DNA of 45,415 nucleotides, taken from Pseudomonas reinekei. GTDB taxonomy: Bacteria; Pseudomonadota; Gammaproteobacteria; Pseudomonadales; Pseudomonadaceae. Below are positions 1-8,042 of the stretch, piece after piece; the stretch's first letter is position 1, and each line of letters begins with the position of its first letter. The stretch is taken from the NCBI RefSeq assembly GCF_001945365.1, contig NZ_MSTQ01000030.1, forward strand, positions 1-45,415, written 5' to 3'. Made by a program: the position numbers and the translations under genes. The notes beneath the pieces are model-generated. The model was not told where the DNA came from and did no database searches. It saw only the letters and a list, made by a program, of their open reading frames with translations.

Positions 1-276
1 GTCAGGCCGCCATCGCTGGCAGGCCAGCTCCCACAAGAATCGGGTACGACCGCAACATCAAGGTCGCCTGTCAGGCCGCCATCGCTGGCAGGCCAGCTCC
101 CACAAGAATCGGGTACGACCGCAACATCAAGGTCGCCTGTCAGGCCGCCATCGCTGGCAAGCCAGCTCCTACAGAAATCGGGTGTGGCCACAACAGCCAG
201 GTCGGCTGTCAGGCCGCCATCGCTGGCAGGCCAGCTCCCACATGAATCGGGTACGACCGCAACATCAAGGCCGGCT
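1..276. repeat. Four tandem copies of a 69-bp repeat
   Basis: Units start at 1, 70, 139 and 208, exactly 69 bases apart. Each begins GTCAGGCCGCCATCGCTGGC. Units 1 and 2 look identical; units 3 and 4 carry scattered substitutions. The core CGCTGGCAGGCCAGCTCC is palindromic and resembles the REP palindromes found between Pseudomonas genes. The array may extend beyond the left edge. It lies just past the 3' end of the MOSC gene, so it could act as a 3' processing or termination zone, which is inference. Confidence 0.85.
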
Positions 277-279
277 GGA

Positions 280-957
280 TCAACCAACGCTGTCAGCACG
301 TTTGTGCAAATACTTCGCCCGCTCCGACAAACGCCGCTGCCAGTCCGGCGCCAAACCATGGGTCACTGCCAACGCCAGCAAATCATCAATCACCGGCCGA
401 TGCGACAACTGCACCTGCCAGAACTGATCAATGGAAAACCGCACCGAGTGCCGCTCAAGCAACTCAATCCGGTCCCCTGCCTCGAAGCACCCCGGCTGAA
501 TGACCCGGTAGTACCAACCAGTGATGCGCTCCTTGGCGACAAACATCGACATGTGTTCAGCATCAAAGCGGTGATTGATTTTCCAGCAGGGACTGCGAGG
601 CTGGGACACCTGTAAAACCGCGCTGCCGACCTGGAACACATCACCGATGTGCACGTTGACTTCACTGAGCCCGACCGCCGAGATGTTTTCCCCGAGGCTG
701 CCCGCCTTCAACTCAGAGGCACTGCCGGGAAAGGCATGCGCCAGCCGCTCATAGTGTTGCGCAGCGTACTGATGAATGGCTTTTTCCGGGCCGCCGTGCA
801 CGCGGGTATCGCCGTGCTGATCACCAACAATGCCGAGCATCTCAACCCGCACCGGGCCTGTATGCCGGTGCTTGAACATGCCGGTTTGCTGGCCTTCGGG
901 CTGCAAGATGCCCAAGCCTCCTGCATACACATGGTCAATTTTTGAAGTCAGTTTCAT
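280..957 (-). CDS. MOSC domain protein, YiiM type
   Basis: A 225-residue protein that aligns by eye along its length with E. coli YiiM. It has an HGGP motif at residues 54-57, GENIS near 89-93, and SQPRSPCWK with Cys124, the conserved cysteine of MOSC domains. MOSC proteins handle molybdenum cofactor sulfur chemistry. YiiM-type members take part in detoxifying N-hydroxylated base analogues, which is family knowledge. It is transcribed away from the LysR gene at 1073 and ends four bases from the tandem repeat array. The C-terminal 3-alpha region (about 165-225) fits the YiiM architecture. The cellular substrate here is not determinable from sequence. Confidence 0.88.
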   Translation of the reverse strand: MKLTSKIDHVYAGGLGILQPEGQQTGMFKHRHTGPVRVEMLGIVGDQHGDTRVHGGPEKAIHQYAAQHYERLAHAFPGSASELKAGSLGENISAVGLSEVNVHIGDVFQVGSAVLQVSQPRSPCWKINHRFDAEHMSMFVAKERITGWYYRVIQPGCFEAGDRIELLERHSVRFSIDQFWQVQLSHRPVIDDLLALAVTHGLAPDWQRRLSERAKYLHKRADSVG

Positions 958-1018
958 CGGCGAACTACGCTCGTTTCATATCATTTCGAGCACTTTACTA
1001 ATCCACGGAAAAGCTCGT

Positions 1019-1051
1019 AAAGTGATCATTAAATATAACCAGAATCACTTT
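1019..1051. promoter_or_regulatory. Inverted repeat, candidate LysR operator
   Basis: A perfect 8-bp inverted repeat, AAAGTGAT at 1019-1026 and ATCACTTT at 1044-1051, lies in the divergent gap between the MOSC gene and the LysR gene. An AT-rich 17-base centre separates the arms. LysR regulators commonly bind such sites near their own promoter, so autoregulation is the natural reading. That is inference. Confidence 0.4.
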
Positions 1052-1072
1052 TTATGATGGGTGGTGACGATC

Positions 1073-1960
1073 ATGGAAATGCGCCAACTGAAGATTTTCT
1101 GCGCCGTCGCTGAACTGGGCAGCTTCACCGCCGCAGCCTTGCAGGTGAACACCGTGCAATCCAACGTCACCATGCGCGTGAAGGAGCTGGAAGCGGAGCT
1201 CAATCGCGAGCTGTTCATCCGCAAGAAGTCCGGGGTGGTGCTGACTTCGGCAGGCGAAACCTTTCTCGGTTACGCGCGGCGCATTCTGCAGTTGACCGAA
1301 GAAAGCCGTAGCGCATTGATGGACACCGGCAGCCCCACGGGATTGCTGCGTTTGGGATCGATGGAGACCACTGCCGCCATCCGCTTGCCGCAGGTGCTGA
1401 CCAAATACCGCGAGCAGTTTCCAGAGGTGCAGTTGTCGCTGCTGACGGGCACCACGGTGGAACTGATCAAGGCGATTGAAGCGCATCGGCTCGATGGTGC
1501 GTTTGTCGGCGGATTCCACCAGAACTCGGCGCTGGCTCAGGAAGAGGTGTTCACCGAAGAGCTGGTGCTGGTCAGCAGCAACCACTTTGAAACCCTGCCT
1601 GCACTCATCGAAAAAATGCCCCAGCAAACGGTACTGGTGTTTCGCACCGGGTGCTTTTATCGCTCGACGCTGGAAAACTGGTTTTATCAGGTGGGCCTGG
1701 TGCCGAACCAGATCATGGAACTGGGCACGCTCGACGGCATCCTGTCATGCGTCGCGGCGGGCATGGGCGTGACGCTGCTGCCCAAGTCCATTGCGGAAAA
1801 TTGCAGCGTGCGCCATGCGATTCGCTGCCACACACTGCCGGCGGAGTTTGCCAATGTCTCCACGGTGTTCATTCGCCGCAACGACACCATGATCACCTCC
1901 GCCATGAGCGCCTTCATCGGCCTGGCACAACAGCAAATCGCCCGGCCGGCGGTGGCGTGA
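1073..1960 (+). CDS. LysR family transcriptional regulator
   Basis: About 295 residues. The N-terminal winged helix-turn-helix (MRQLKIFCAVAELGSFTAAA, then NTVQSNVTMRVKELE) is followed by a periplasmic-binding-like effector domain. I prefer the ATG at 1073; a GTG at 1061 is in frame and also possible. The NTVQSNV recognition-helix region is nearly the same as in the LysR protein at 5942, so the two are probably paralogues with similar operators. The two regulators flank the DUF485-actP-cytochrome-NMO operon, which makes that operon the likeliest target. The effector is unknown. Confidence 0.9.
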   Translation: MEMRQLKIFCAVAELGSFTAAALQVNTVQSNVTMRVKELEAELNRELFIRKKSGVVLTSAGETFLGYARRILQLTEESRSALMDTGSPTGLLRLGSMETTAAIRLPQVLTKYREQFPEVQLSLLTGTTVELIKAIEAHRLDGAFVGGFHQNSALAQEEVFTEELVLVSSNHFETLPALIEKMPQQTVLVFRTGCFYRSTLENWFYQVGLVPNQIMELGTLDGILSCVAAGMGVTLLPKSIAENCSVRHAIRCHTLPAEFANVSTVFIRRNDTMITSAMSAFIGLAQQQIARPAVA

Positions 1961-1970
1961 ACCCAAACAG

Positions 1971-2059
1971 GTAGGAGCCGGCTTGCTGGCGATAGCGGTC
2001 TCTCAGGCAACATCTCTGTTGAATGGGCTTCAGCCATCGCGAGCAGGCTCGCTCCCCCA
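1971..2059. repeat. Inverted pair of REP elements
   Basis: GTAGGAGCCGGCTTGCTGGCGAT at about 1971-1993 and ATCGCGAGCAGGCTCGCTCC from 2036 are inverted, imperfect copies of the common Pseudomonas REP palindrome. The first is preceded by GTAG, as is usual for these elements. The pair sits between the convergent LysR and nitronate monooxygenase genes, a typical position for a REP doublet. Confidence 0.75.
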
Positions 2060-2064
2060 TTTTG

Positions 2065-3084
2065 TTATTGCCAACCGAGTGTCCTTCTTTGCTCGCTCAA
2101 GAACCGCCCGGTCGTGGCATAGTCGGTGAAGCCGCTCCCCGTATCCGGCACTGGCACCAACCCGCGCACCAACTCCGCCACTCGCTCTGCCGCCGGGATA
2201 ACGCTGTGGATCTTGCCCACGCCCTGCCCCGCATACAGCGACAGTTTCTCGGCCATCCGCGGTTTGTCGATCGCCCGGGCGCCGCCGCCGATGAAGCGCA
2301 GCAGGTTCCATTTATCCCGATTGGGAATCACGCGATGCGGCGTGCCGTAGGTCCAGCCAAACGAGTAGCCGGTGCGGTACTCGGTGTCATCCGTGGTCGC
2401 CTCGACGATCTTCTGTTTGTACAACGGATGGGCATTGGATTCATCAGTCGCGATGAACGCCGTGCCCACCACCACACCGCAAGCACCCAGTGACATCAGC
2501 GCCCGCACATCGTCGCCCTGGGTGATGCCGCCCGCCGCCAGAACCGGCCGGCCTTCGCAGACCGCAAGGATCGAAGTCAACAACGGCATGATGCCAATCG
2601 TGCCTCGATTGAGATGCCCGCCACTCTCACTGCCTTGGGCGATGATGATGTCGGCCCCCTGGGCAATGGCGATGCGGGCCAGTTCCACCGACCCTGCTTG
2701 CACCATCACGATCAGCCCGGCGTCCTTGGCCCGGGGGATCATGTCGGCGGCATATTTTTCGGCGTAAAACAGCGACAGCAGCTTGGGCTTTTCCTTGAGG
2801 ATCACCTGAAACTGCGCCTCGAACACATCCGGGCCACCGAATTGCGGCACCAGGTTCACGCCGAACGGCTGGTCAGTCAGTGCGCGGGTTTCCTGTATCC
2901 AGCGGCGCAAGGCCAAGGGCGGCAGTCGCAAGCCGCCGAGGACGCCCATGCCCCCGGCATTGGCCACGGCGGCCACCAATGGCGGGCCGGAAATCGCCGC
3001 CATGCCGCCGAGGAAAATCGGGTACTTCACGCCGCAGAGCCGGGTAATGGCGTTACCCGCGAAATCAAGTCTGTCCTGGTTCAT
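2065..3084 (-). CDS. Nitronate monooxygenase family flavoprotein
   Basis: A 339-residue TIM-barrel protein of the 2-nitropropane dioxygenase / nitronate monooxygenase family. These FMN enzymes oxidise nitronates such as propionate 3-nitronate. Family signs are the N-terminal YPIFLGGMAAISGP, the AQGSESGGH segment carrying the conserved histidine, PVLAAGGI and GVVVGTAFIAT for phosphate and flavin binding. It begins three bases after the cytochrome b561 stop, so it is co-transcribed as the last gene of the operon running from 5681. Some family members act as enoyl reductases, so nitronate is the likely but unproven substrate. Confidence 0.85.
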   Translation of the reverse strand: MNQDRLDFAGNAITRLCGVKYPIFLGGMAAISGPPLVAAVANAGGMGVLGGLRLPPLALRRWIQETRALTDQPFGVNLVPQFGGPDVFEAQFQVILKEKPKLLSLFYAEKYAADMIPRAKDAGLIVMVQAGSVELARIAIAQGADIIIAQGSESGGHLNRGTIGIMPLLTSILAVCEGRPVLAAGGITQGDDVRALMSLGACGVVVGTAFIATDESNAHPLYKQKIVEATTDDTEYRTGYSFGWTYGTPHRVIPNRDKWNLLRFIGGGARAIDKPRMAEKLSLYAGQGVGKIHSVIPAAERVAELVRGLVPVPDTGSGFTDYATTGRFLSEQRRTLGWQ

Positions 3085-3087
3085 GAC

Positions 3088-3642
3088 TCACAGCTCCACA
3101 TGTTTGCCCAGCATCCGCTTGAGCGTGTTGTTCTTCAGGAGAAAGTGATTTTTGACCGCGCCGAAGATGTGCAGCGCCAGGCCCGCGAGGAACGCCGAGG
3201 CGCCGATATTGAACAGCACGTCGACCACATGCCGCAGTGACTCATTGACCGGCAGGAGGCTCGGAATCCACCACCCTCCCGGCAACTCCACCACTTGCCC
3301 GGCGGCGCAGCGTGAAGCCCACACCGCGATCGGCAGCAGCACCATCGCGAGGGCGAGCGACACCGCCACCGAGCGGCTGATGATCACTTCGATCGGGTTC
3401 GGCGTGCCCACCGGCAGCGGATGGTATGAAGTGATCCGCGCCCAGAACCGATAGCTCGAGACAAGGAACAGAATCAGGCCCAGCAGGTTTTGCAGCCTGC
3501 CGAACTCCAGTTGCGAGGCCGCGCTGGCGGCGTTATCAATCAACAGTTGCAGGCCGAAAATCGCCAGCAGGGAGAACGCCACGACCCAGTGCAGGGCAAC
3601 CGTGATGGGGGAAAATCTCAAGCCATTGTCTCTAAGTTGCAT
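3088..3642 (-). CDS. Cytochrome b561 family membrane protein, atypical haem ligands
   Basis: A 184-residue, four-helix membrane protein similar to E. coli CybB (superoxide oxidase). The start at 3642 is chosen because AAAGGAG sits at the right distance upstream; an ATG 27 bases further up is in frame. By eye against CybB, His18 (VALHW) and His158 (ALHIF) match CybB His13 and His151. The equivalents of CybB His46 and His137 appear to be Gln51 and Val139. If so, only the cytoplasmic-side haem site is kept. The C-terminal KNNTLKRML matches the family. It lies between actP (54-base gap) and the nitronate monooxygenase (3-base gap). Redox partner unknown. Confidence 0.82.
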   Translation of the reverse strand: MQLRDNGLRFSPITVALHWVVAFSLLAIFGLQLLIDNAASAASQLEFGRLQNLLGLILFLVSSYRFWARITSYHPLPVGTPNPIEVIISRSVAVSLALAMVLLPIAVWASRCAAGQVVELPGGWWIPSLLPVNESLRHVVDVLFNIGASAFLAGLALHIFGAVKNHFLLKNNTLKRMLGKHVEL

Positions 3643-3696
3643 GGCTGACTCCTTTTGCAGAGGTCGCAAATCAGGAAAGGATTGACCGCGAAAGTC

Positions 3697-5370
3697 TTAG
3701 TGGTTGACCGCCTGCGCGGCGCCGAGCCCGGTCTGGGCACGGATCAGCTGATCATCGAAACGCTCGCGCTCAAGCACTGCACCGTGACTGCGATCGGTGA
3801 CCGAACCCAACCAGGTGAAGAGGAACGCCACGTTCATCGAAATGATCGCCGGATAGTCATAAGGGAAGATCGCCTCGGCATTACCCAGCACCTTGACCCA
3901 CACTGCCGGCGAGAGAATCACCAGCCCCACCGCACTTACCAGACCCGCGACACCGCCGATCAACGCACCGCGCGTGGTCAAGCCTTTCCAGTACATCGAG
4001 AGCACCAGAATCGGGAAGTTGACCGACGCGGCCACGCCAAAGGTCAGCGCCACCAGGAACGCGATGTTCTGGTCCTTGAACAGAATGCCCAGCACCACCG
4101 CGACGATGCCGATGCCTACCGACGCGATGCGCGATACGCGACGCTCGTCCCTGGCATCGGCTTTGCCCTTGCGGACCACCATCACATACAGGTCATGGGA
4201 AATCGCCGACGTGCCCGCCATGGTCAGCCCGGACACCACCGCCAGAATCGTCGCGAAGGCCACGGCGGAAATGAAGCCGAGCAGCAGATCGCCGCCCACG
4301 GCTTTGGCCAGGTGCATCACCGGCATGTTGCCGCCGCCGATCAACTTGCCCGCCAGGTTTCCGCCCTCGAAGAAGGCCGGGTCCTGCCCAACGATCACGA
4401 TGGCGGCCAGCCCCAGCACCGCCACGATCAAGTAGAAAAAGCCAATGAACCCTGTGGCGACGAACACCGATTTGCGCGCCTGCTTGGCGTCCGGCACGGT
4501 AAAGAAGCGCATGAGAATGTGCGGCAACCCTGCCGTGCCGAACACCAGCCCCAGCGACAACGAGATCAGCGACAGCGGGTCGGCCACCAGTTTGCTCGGC
4601 AGCAGAATCCGCTCGCCGTCACGGTGCGCGGCCACGGCTTTTTCGAACAGCACATCGAAGGAAAAACCGAACTTGCTCAGCGCCAGAAACGCCAGCAGCG
4701 TCCCGCCCACCAGCAGCAAGCCGGCCTTGATGATCTGCACCCACGTGGTCGCGACCATGCCGCCGAAGGTCACGTAGACTGCCATCAACAGGCCCACGGC
4801 AATCACCGCATAGTTGTAAGGCAGGCCGAACAGCAGCTGAATCAACTGCCCCGCCCCCACCATCTGCACCACCAGATAAAAGCACACCACCGTCAGCGAA
4901 CCGAACGCCGTCAGCGTGCGGATGCGGTTTTGGTCGAGGCGAAAAGAGGCGATGTCGGAAATGGTAATGCGCCCCAAGTTGCGGATGCGCTCGGCGAACA
5001 GAAACAACAGCAGCGGCCAGGCAACGAAGAAGCTGATCGAGTACAGCACGCCGTCGAAGCCGTTGAAGAAGATCATGCTGGTGACCCCCAGCAGCGCCGC
5101 CGCCGACATGTAGTCACCGGCCAGTGCCAGACCGTTCTGGAAGCCACTGATGCCACCGCCTGCCGTGTAGAAATCGTCCATGGATTTGGTCTTGGAGGCA
5201 GCCCAGTACGTGATGCCCAAGGTGGTCACGACGAAGACCAGGAACATGCTGATCGCGGTGATGTTGATCGGCTGTTTTTCGACGTTCTGGATGACATCGC
5301 CGGCCATGGCGCGCGCCGCGAATACACACAGCAGAACGGGAAGGATGAGGTTGCCGAGGATGCGTTTCAT
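3697..5370 (-). CDS. actP: Cation/acetate symporter, ActP type
   Basis: A 557-residue sodium:solute symporter that tracks E. coli ActP nearly end to end: LGITYWA, DFYTAGGGISGFQNGLALAGDYMSAA, QMVGAGQLIQLLFGLPY, GTAGLPHILMRFFTVPDA, FISAVAFATILAVVSGL and IFPYDYPA. An N-terminal signal-like segment (MKRILGNLILPVLLCVFAARAMA) precedes about 13 membrane helices, as in ActP. Its ATG overlaps the stop of the DUF485 gene by four bases, so the pair is translationally coupled. ActP takes up acetate and other short carboxylates. Coupling here to a cytochrome and a nitronate oxidase hints at a different small acid, such as a nitro acid, but that is inference. Confidence 0.88.
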   Translation of the reverse strand: MKRILGNLILPVLLCVFAARAMAGDVIQNVEKQPINITAISMFLVFVVTTLGITYWAASKTKSMDDFYTAGGGISGFQNGLALAGDYMSAAALLGVTSMIFFNGFDGVLYSISFFVAWPLLLFLFAERIRNLGRITISDIASFRLDQNRIRTLTAFGSLTVVCFYLVVQMVGAGQLIQLLFGLPYNYAVIAVGLLMAVYVTFGGMVATTWVQIIKAGLLLVGGTLLAFLALSKFGFSFDVLFEKAVAAHRDGERILLPSKLVADPLSLISLSLGLVFGTAGLPHILMRFFTVPDAKQARKSVFVATGFIGFFYLIVAVLGLAAIVIVGQDPAFFEGGNLAGKLIGGGNMPVMHLAKAVGGDLLLGFISAVAFATILAVVSGLTMAGTSAISHDLYVMVVRKGKADARDERRVSRIASVGIGIVAVVLGILFKDQNIAFLVALTFGVAASVNFPILVLSMYWKGLTTRGALIGGVAGLVSAVGLVILSPAVWVKVLGNAEAIFPYDYPAIISMNVAFLFTWLGSVTDRSHGAVLERERFDDQLIRAQTGLGAAQAVNH

Positions 5371-5681
5371 ACGATGGCCCCCGCGCGGATTTCTGCGGTC
5401 AGGTCATCGAACTCACCGTTGGCGCGATGGATGTAGAGACCGGTAAACAACCAGGCCCCGACAATGAACACCGCCCCTAAAGGCCACCCGATGCTGATGA
5501 CGCTGGTGGCGGAAATCTTCGTCGCTAAAAGGTGGGGCGCGAAGGCGGCGACGAGGATGAACGCGAAGTAAGGGACAAGGGTGGCGGCGGTAAGACTGGC
5601 GACGAAACGTCGTTGCCGTGAGACCAAGTCCTTGTACCGGGGATGATTACGGATTCTGGCTGACTCAGTTGCATGATTCAC
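5367..5681 (-). CDS. DUF485 membrane protein (YjcH type), partner of ActP
   Basis: 104 residues with two transmembrane helices and the family motifs RYKDLVSRQRRF and LTGLYIHRANGEFD. DUF485 proteins are encoded directly before ActP-type symporters in many proteobacteria and are thought to assist them. The start is a GTG with GGAG seven bases upstream. The stop overlaps the actP start by four bases. It is the first gene of the operon reading leftward to 2065. Confidence 0.88.
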   Translation of the reverse strand: MNHATESARIRNHPRYKDLVSRQRRFVASLTAATLVPYFAFILVAAFAPHLLATKISATSVISIGWPLGAVFIVGAWLFTGLYIHRANGEFDDLTAEIRAGAIV

Positions 5682-5707
5682 GTTGACTCCGTGTTGCAGT
5701 GGTTGCG

Positions 5708-5718
5708 TTATTGTTGTT
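5708..5718 (-). promoter_or_regulatory. AACAACAATAA, probable Crc/Hfq target
   Basis: On the minus strand AACAACAATAA lies 27 bases before the DUF485 start codon. It contains two overlapping matches to AAYAAYAA, the A-rich motif bound by Hfq with Crc in Pseudomonas catabolite repression. Acetate uptake genes are known Crc targets in this genus, which supports the reading. Confidence 0.5.
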
Positions 5719-5790
5719 CCACAGCCTCAGATTCAGACTCGATCCGCCACTGGCTGCGGTATCTGTGCCCCTTCAACCTATGCCTGCCAC

Positions 5791-5811
5791 TTGATCATGT
5801 AAAATGATCAA
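5791..5811. promoter_or_regulatory. Inverted repeat TTGATCA-N7-TGATCAA
   Basis: A perfect 7-bp inverted repeat lies between the divergent DUF485 and LysR genes. The spacing gives a T-N11-A core, as LysR regulators prefer. A related TGATCATTAAAT string occurs inside the candidate operator at 1019-1051. It may be the site from which the LysR protein at 5942 controls itself and the actP operon. Binding is inferred. Confidence 0.45.
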
Positions 5812-5941
5812 TAATGATTCCGTTGATCGTTTTTGGTGAATCTAAATCGTTGTTGCACTTGTCTTCTCCGCACCCCGACTCTAATCTCCATCAGGCTTTA
5901 ACCGTGGCAATGGCTATTACTTTTTGAGATAGGTGATGTTG

Positions 5942-6823
5942 ATGGATGTAGCGGATCTCAAGGTGGTGGACGCCGTGGCGCGCCACGGCAGCATGAACAA
6001 GGCCGCCAGCGAGCTGAACACCGTGCAGTCTAACGTTTCGGCGCGGATTCGCTCGCTTGAGGATGAGCTAGGGGTTGCGTTGTTTCAGCGCAGCGCCAAA
6101 GGTGTGCAAGTGACGCCCGCCGGTCGCCGTATCCTGCCTTTCGCCGCCCGCTTATCGAAATTGCTGGTCGACGCTTCAAGCGCTGCCCGCGATGACGGCC
6201 ACCCCAAAGGCGTGATGGAAATCGGCACGCTGGAAACCACCCTCGCCCTGCGCCTGCCCCAGCTGATTGCCCGGTTTGCCAAAGCTTATCCCGAGGTTCG
6301 TCCGGTGGTGCGCACCGGCACCACGTGCAGCCTGATCCAGGATGTCATCGACTGTAAGCTGGAGGGTGCATTCGTGGTCGGTCCGGTCAATCATCCGGAT
6401 CTGCATACGCAAGCCGCGTTTCGCGAGGAGCTGGTGTTGATCACCTCACCGGCGGTGCTGCGGTTGGACGATATCGCCGGTATCGAGAATCTCAAGACCG
6501 TGGTGTTTCGCCTCGGCTGCTCCTATCGCCAACGCCTGGATACGCTGATGACCCAACTCGGCGTCCTGGCTCCCGAGCCGCTGGAATTCGGCTCGATCGA
6601 AGCCATCATCGCCTGCGTGTCCGCCGGCGTCGGCATCACGCTTTTGCCCAGAGGCGTCATCGCCGATGCGGCACGTGCGGGGTTGGTGACGGTGCATGAA
6701 CTGCCCCCGGAACTGGCCCACGTGGAGACCGTATTCGTGCGCCGCATTGACGGTTACTTTTCCAGTGCGCTGGCGACCTTTCTGCACAGCGTGCGTGTGG
6801 AGGGTGTCACTGCCCCGCTGTAA
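5942..6823 (+). CDS. LysR family transcriptional regulator
   Basis: About 293 residues with the LysR helix-turn-helix (LKVVDAVARHGSMNKAASEL, NTVQSNVSARI) and a substrate-binding-like effector domain (GIGTLETTLALRLPQLIARF-like core, GVGITLLPRG). ATG at 5942 is chosen because AGGTG lies six bases upstream; in-frame GTG 5933 and ATG 5936 are alternatives. It is divergent from the DUF485-actP-cytochrome-NMO operon, so it is the nearest candidate regulator. It is a paralogue of the LysR at 1073. Its 3' end overlaps the convergent MFS gene by 17 bases. Confidence 0.9.
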   Translation: MDVADLKVVDAVARHGSMNKAASELNTVQSNVSARIRSLEDELGVALFQRSAKGVQVTPAGRRILPFAARLSKLLVDASSAARDDGHPKGVMEIGTLETTLALRLPQLIARFAKAYPEVRPVVRTGTTCSLIQDVIDCKLEGAFVVGPVNHPDLHTQAAFREELVLITSPAVLRLDDIAGIENLKTVVFRLGCSYRQRLDTLMTQLGVLAPEPLEFGSIEAIIACVSAGVGITLLPRGVIADAARAGLVTVHELPPELAHVETVFVRRIDGYFSSALATFLHSVRVEGVTAPL

Positions 6824-8042
6824 CAACGGGCATCGCATGGAAGCGGCTTTTCACCCAGCCGTTGGCTGCCGCGCACAATGCCAGCAACGCACCGGTCACC
6901 AGAAACACCTGATGCAAGCCGAAATGCGCACCGATCTGACCGCCGATCAATGGCCCGATCACCTGCCCGGAGAACTGCGCGGATTGCAGATAACCGAGAA
7001 TTTTGCCGGTGTTGTGCTCCTGCACCGAATGGCGGATCAGCTTGGCAATGGCCGGCAGCAACCCGGCAATGCTCATGCCCATCAGCCCGCGTAACACCGC
7101 CAGTTGCCACCATTGCGTGACGTACGCTTGCGGGATCATCACCAGGCCCGTCACCAGCAAACAGCCAATGATGACGTTCCAGCTGCCGACCCGGTCGGCC
7201 AGCGCCCCCAGCTTGGCGGCGGTCAGAATACTGCCCAGCGCCGAGCAGGCCATTACCACGCCGGCGATCCGCGCCTGCTCATCAAAGGCAACGCCAAGGT
7301 GGCCGATGTAAACGGTGATGATCGGTTCGATCGACATGTTGGCCAGCAGCACCATCATCGCCGTCAGCAACAGTGCGCCGATGACCGGCCAGCGTGAACG
7401 GTCGGCCGGCGCTTGAGCGTTGTCGGTCCGTCGCGAGCCATCTGACTGGCGATTGAAGTCCTCACGGATGAGCACGATGGTGGTGATCGCTGCCAGCGCA
7501 ATCATGGCGCCACCAACGAAGAAAGTGCCGCGAATACCCACCCATTGCGGCAGAAATCCGCCCACCAGGGGCCCGATCAAATTGCCGGACAACGCCCCTG
7601 TCGACAGCACGCCCAAGGCCCAACCGGCCTTCTCCTTCGGCACCTGGGAACCGATCATGACGATAGAGGCCGAGGCATAGCCGCCGATAAGCCCGGCGAT
7701 CAATCGCAGCACCACCAGGTCGGTAACGTCCCGCGCCAGCCCGATCAGCGACATCACGATGGCCATGCCGATGGCCGCCCGCACCAACATCGGCTTGCGC
7801 CCGAACCGATCCGCCAGCCGTCCCCAGAGCGGCGCGGTCATCGCCGTGCCAAAAAACGTTGCGCCGAACGCCACGGCGGACCACTGCACTACATCGGCCT
7901 GGTTCGTCACGCCCAGTTGTTGCACATACAGCGGCAAAAACGGCAACAGCATGCTCAGGCTCACCAGCGTGGTGAACGAACCGAACACACAAACAGCGAG
8001 GTTGCGGCGCCAATAAAGACGATTGCGATCAGCGTAATTCAC
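6807..8042 (-). CDS. MFS drug-type exporter, MdtG-like
   Basis: A 411-residue, 12-helix major facilitator protein of the drug:H+ antiporter-1 type. The start WRRNLAVCVFGSFTTLVSLSMLLPFLPLYVQQLGV resembles E. coli MdtG. The MFS signature GRLADRFGRKPMLV lies between helices 2 and 3 near residue 75, and a second half-signature GALADRVGSWNVI near 280. Its start overlaps the stop of the YbfB/YjiJ-type gene by four bases (ATGA), so the two transporters form one unit. The substrate is not predictable. Confidence 0.85.
   Translation of the reverse strand: MNYADRNRLYWRRNLAVCVFGSFTTLVSLSMLLPFLPLYVQQLGVTNQADVVQWSAVAFGATFFGTAMTAPLWGRLADRFGRKPMLVRAAIGMAIVMSLIGLARDVTDLVVLRLIAGLIGGYASASIVMIGSQVPKEKAGWALGVLSTGALSGNLIGPLVGGFLPQWVGIRGTFFVGGAMIALAAITTIVLIREDFNRQSDGSRRTDNAQAPADRSRWPVIGALLLTAMMVLLANMSIEPIITVYIGHLGVAFDEQARIAGVVMACSALGSILTAAKLGALADRVGSWNVIIGCLLVTGLVMIPQAYVTQWWQLAVLRGLMGMSIAGLLPAIAKLIRHSVQEHNTGKILGYLQSAQFSGQVIGPLIGGQIGAHFGLHQVFLVTGALLALCAAANGWVKSRFHAMPVVTAGQ

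Noticed and set aside
1..276. CRISPR array
   Set aside because: The repeats are contiguous 69-bp units without unique spacers and no cas genes are present.
3655..5436. Plus-strand open frame of 593 codons opposite actP
   Set aside because: It is the antisense of clear ActP sequence; its His/Arg/Gln-rich translation is a high-GC artefact with no family resemblance.
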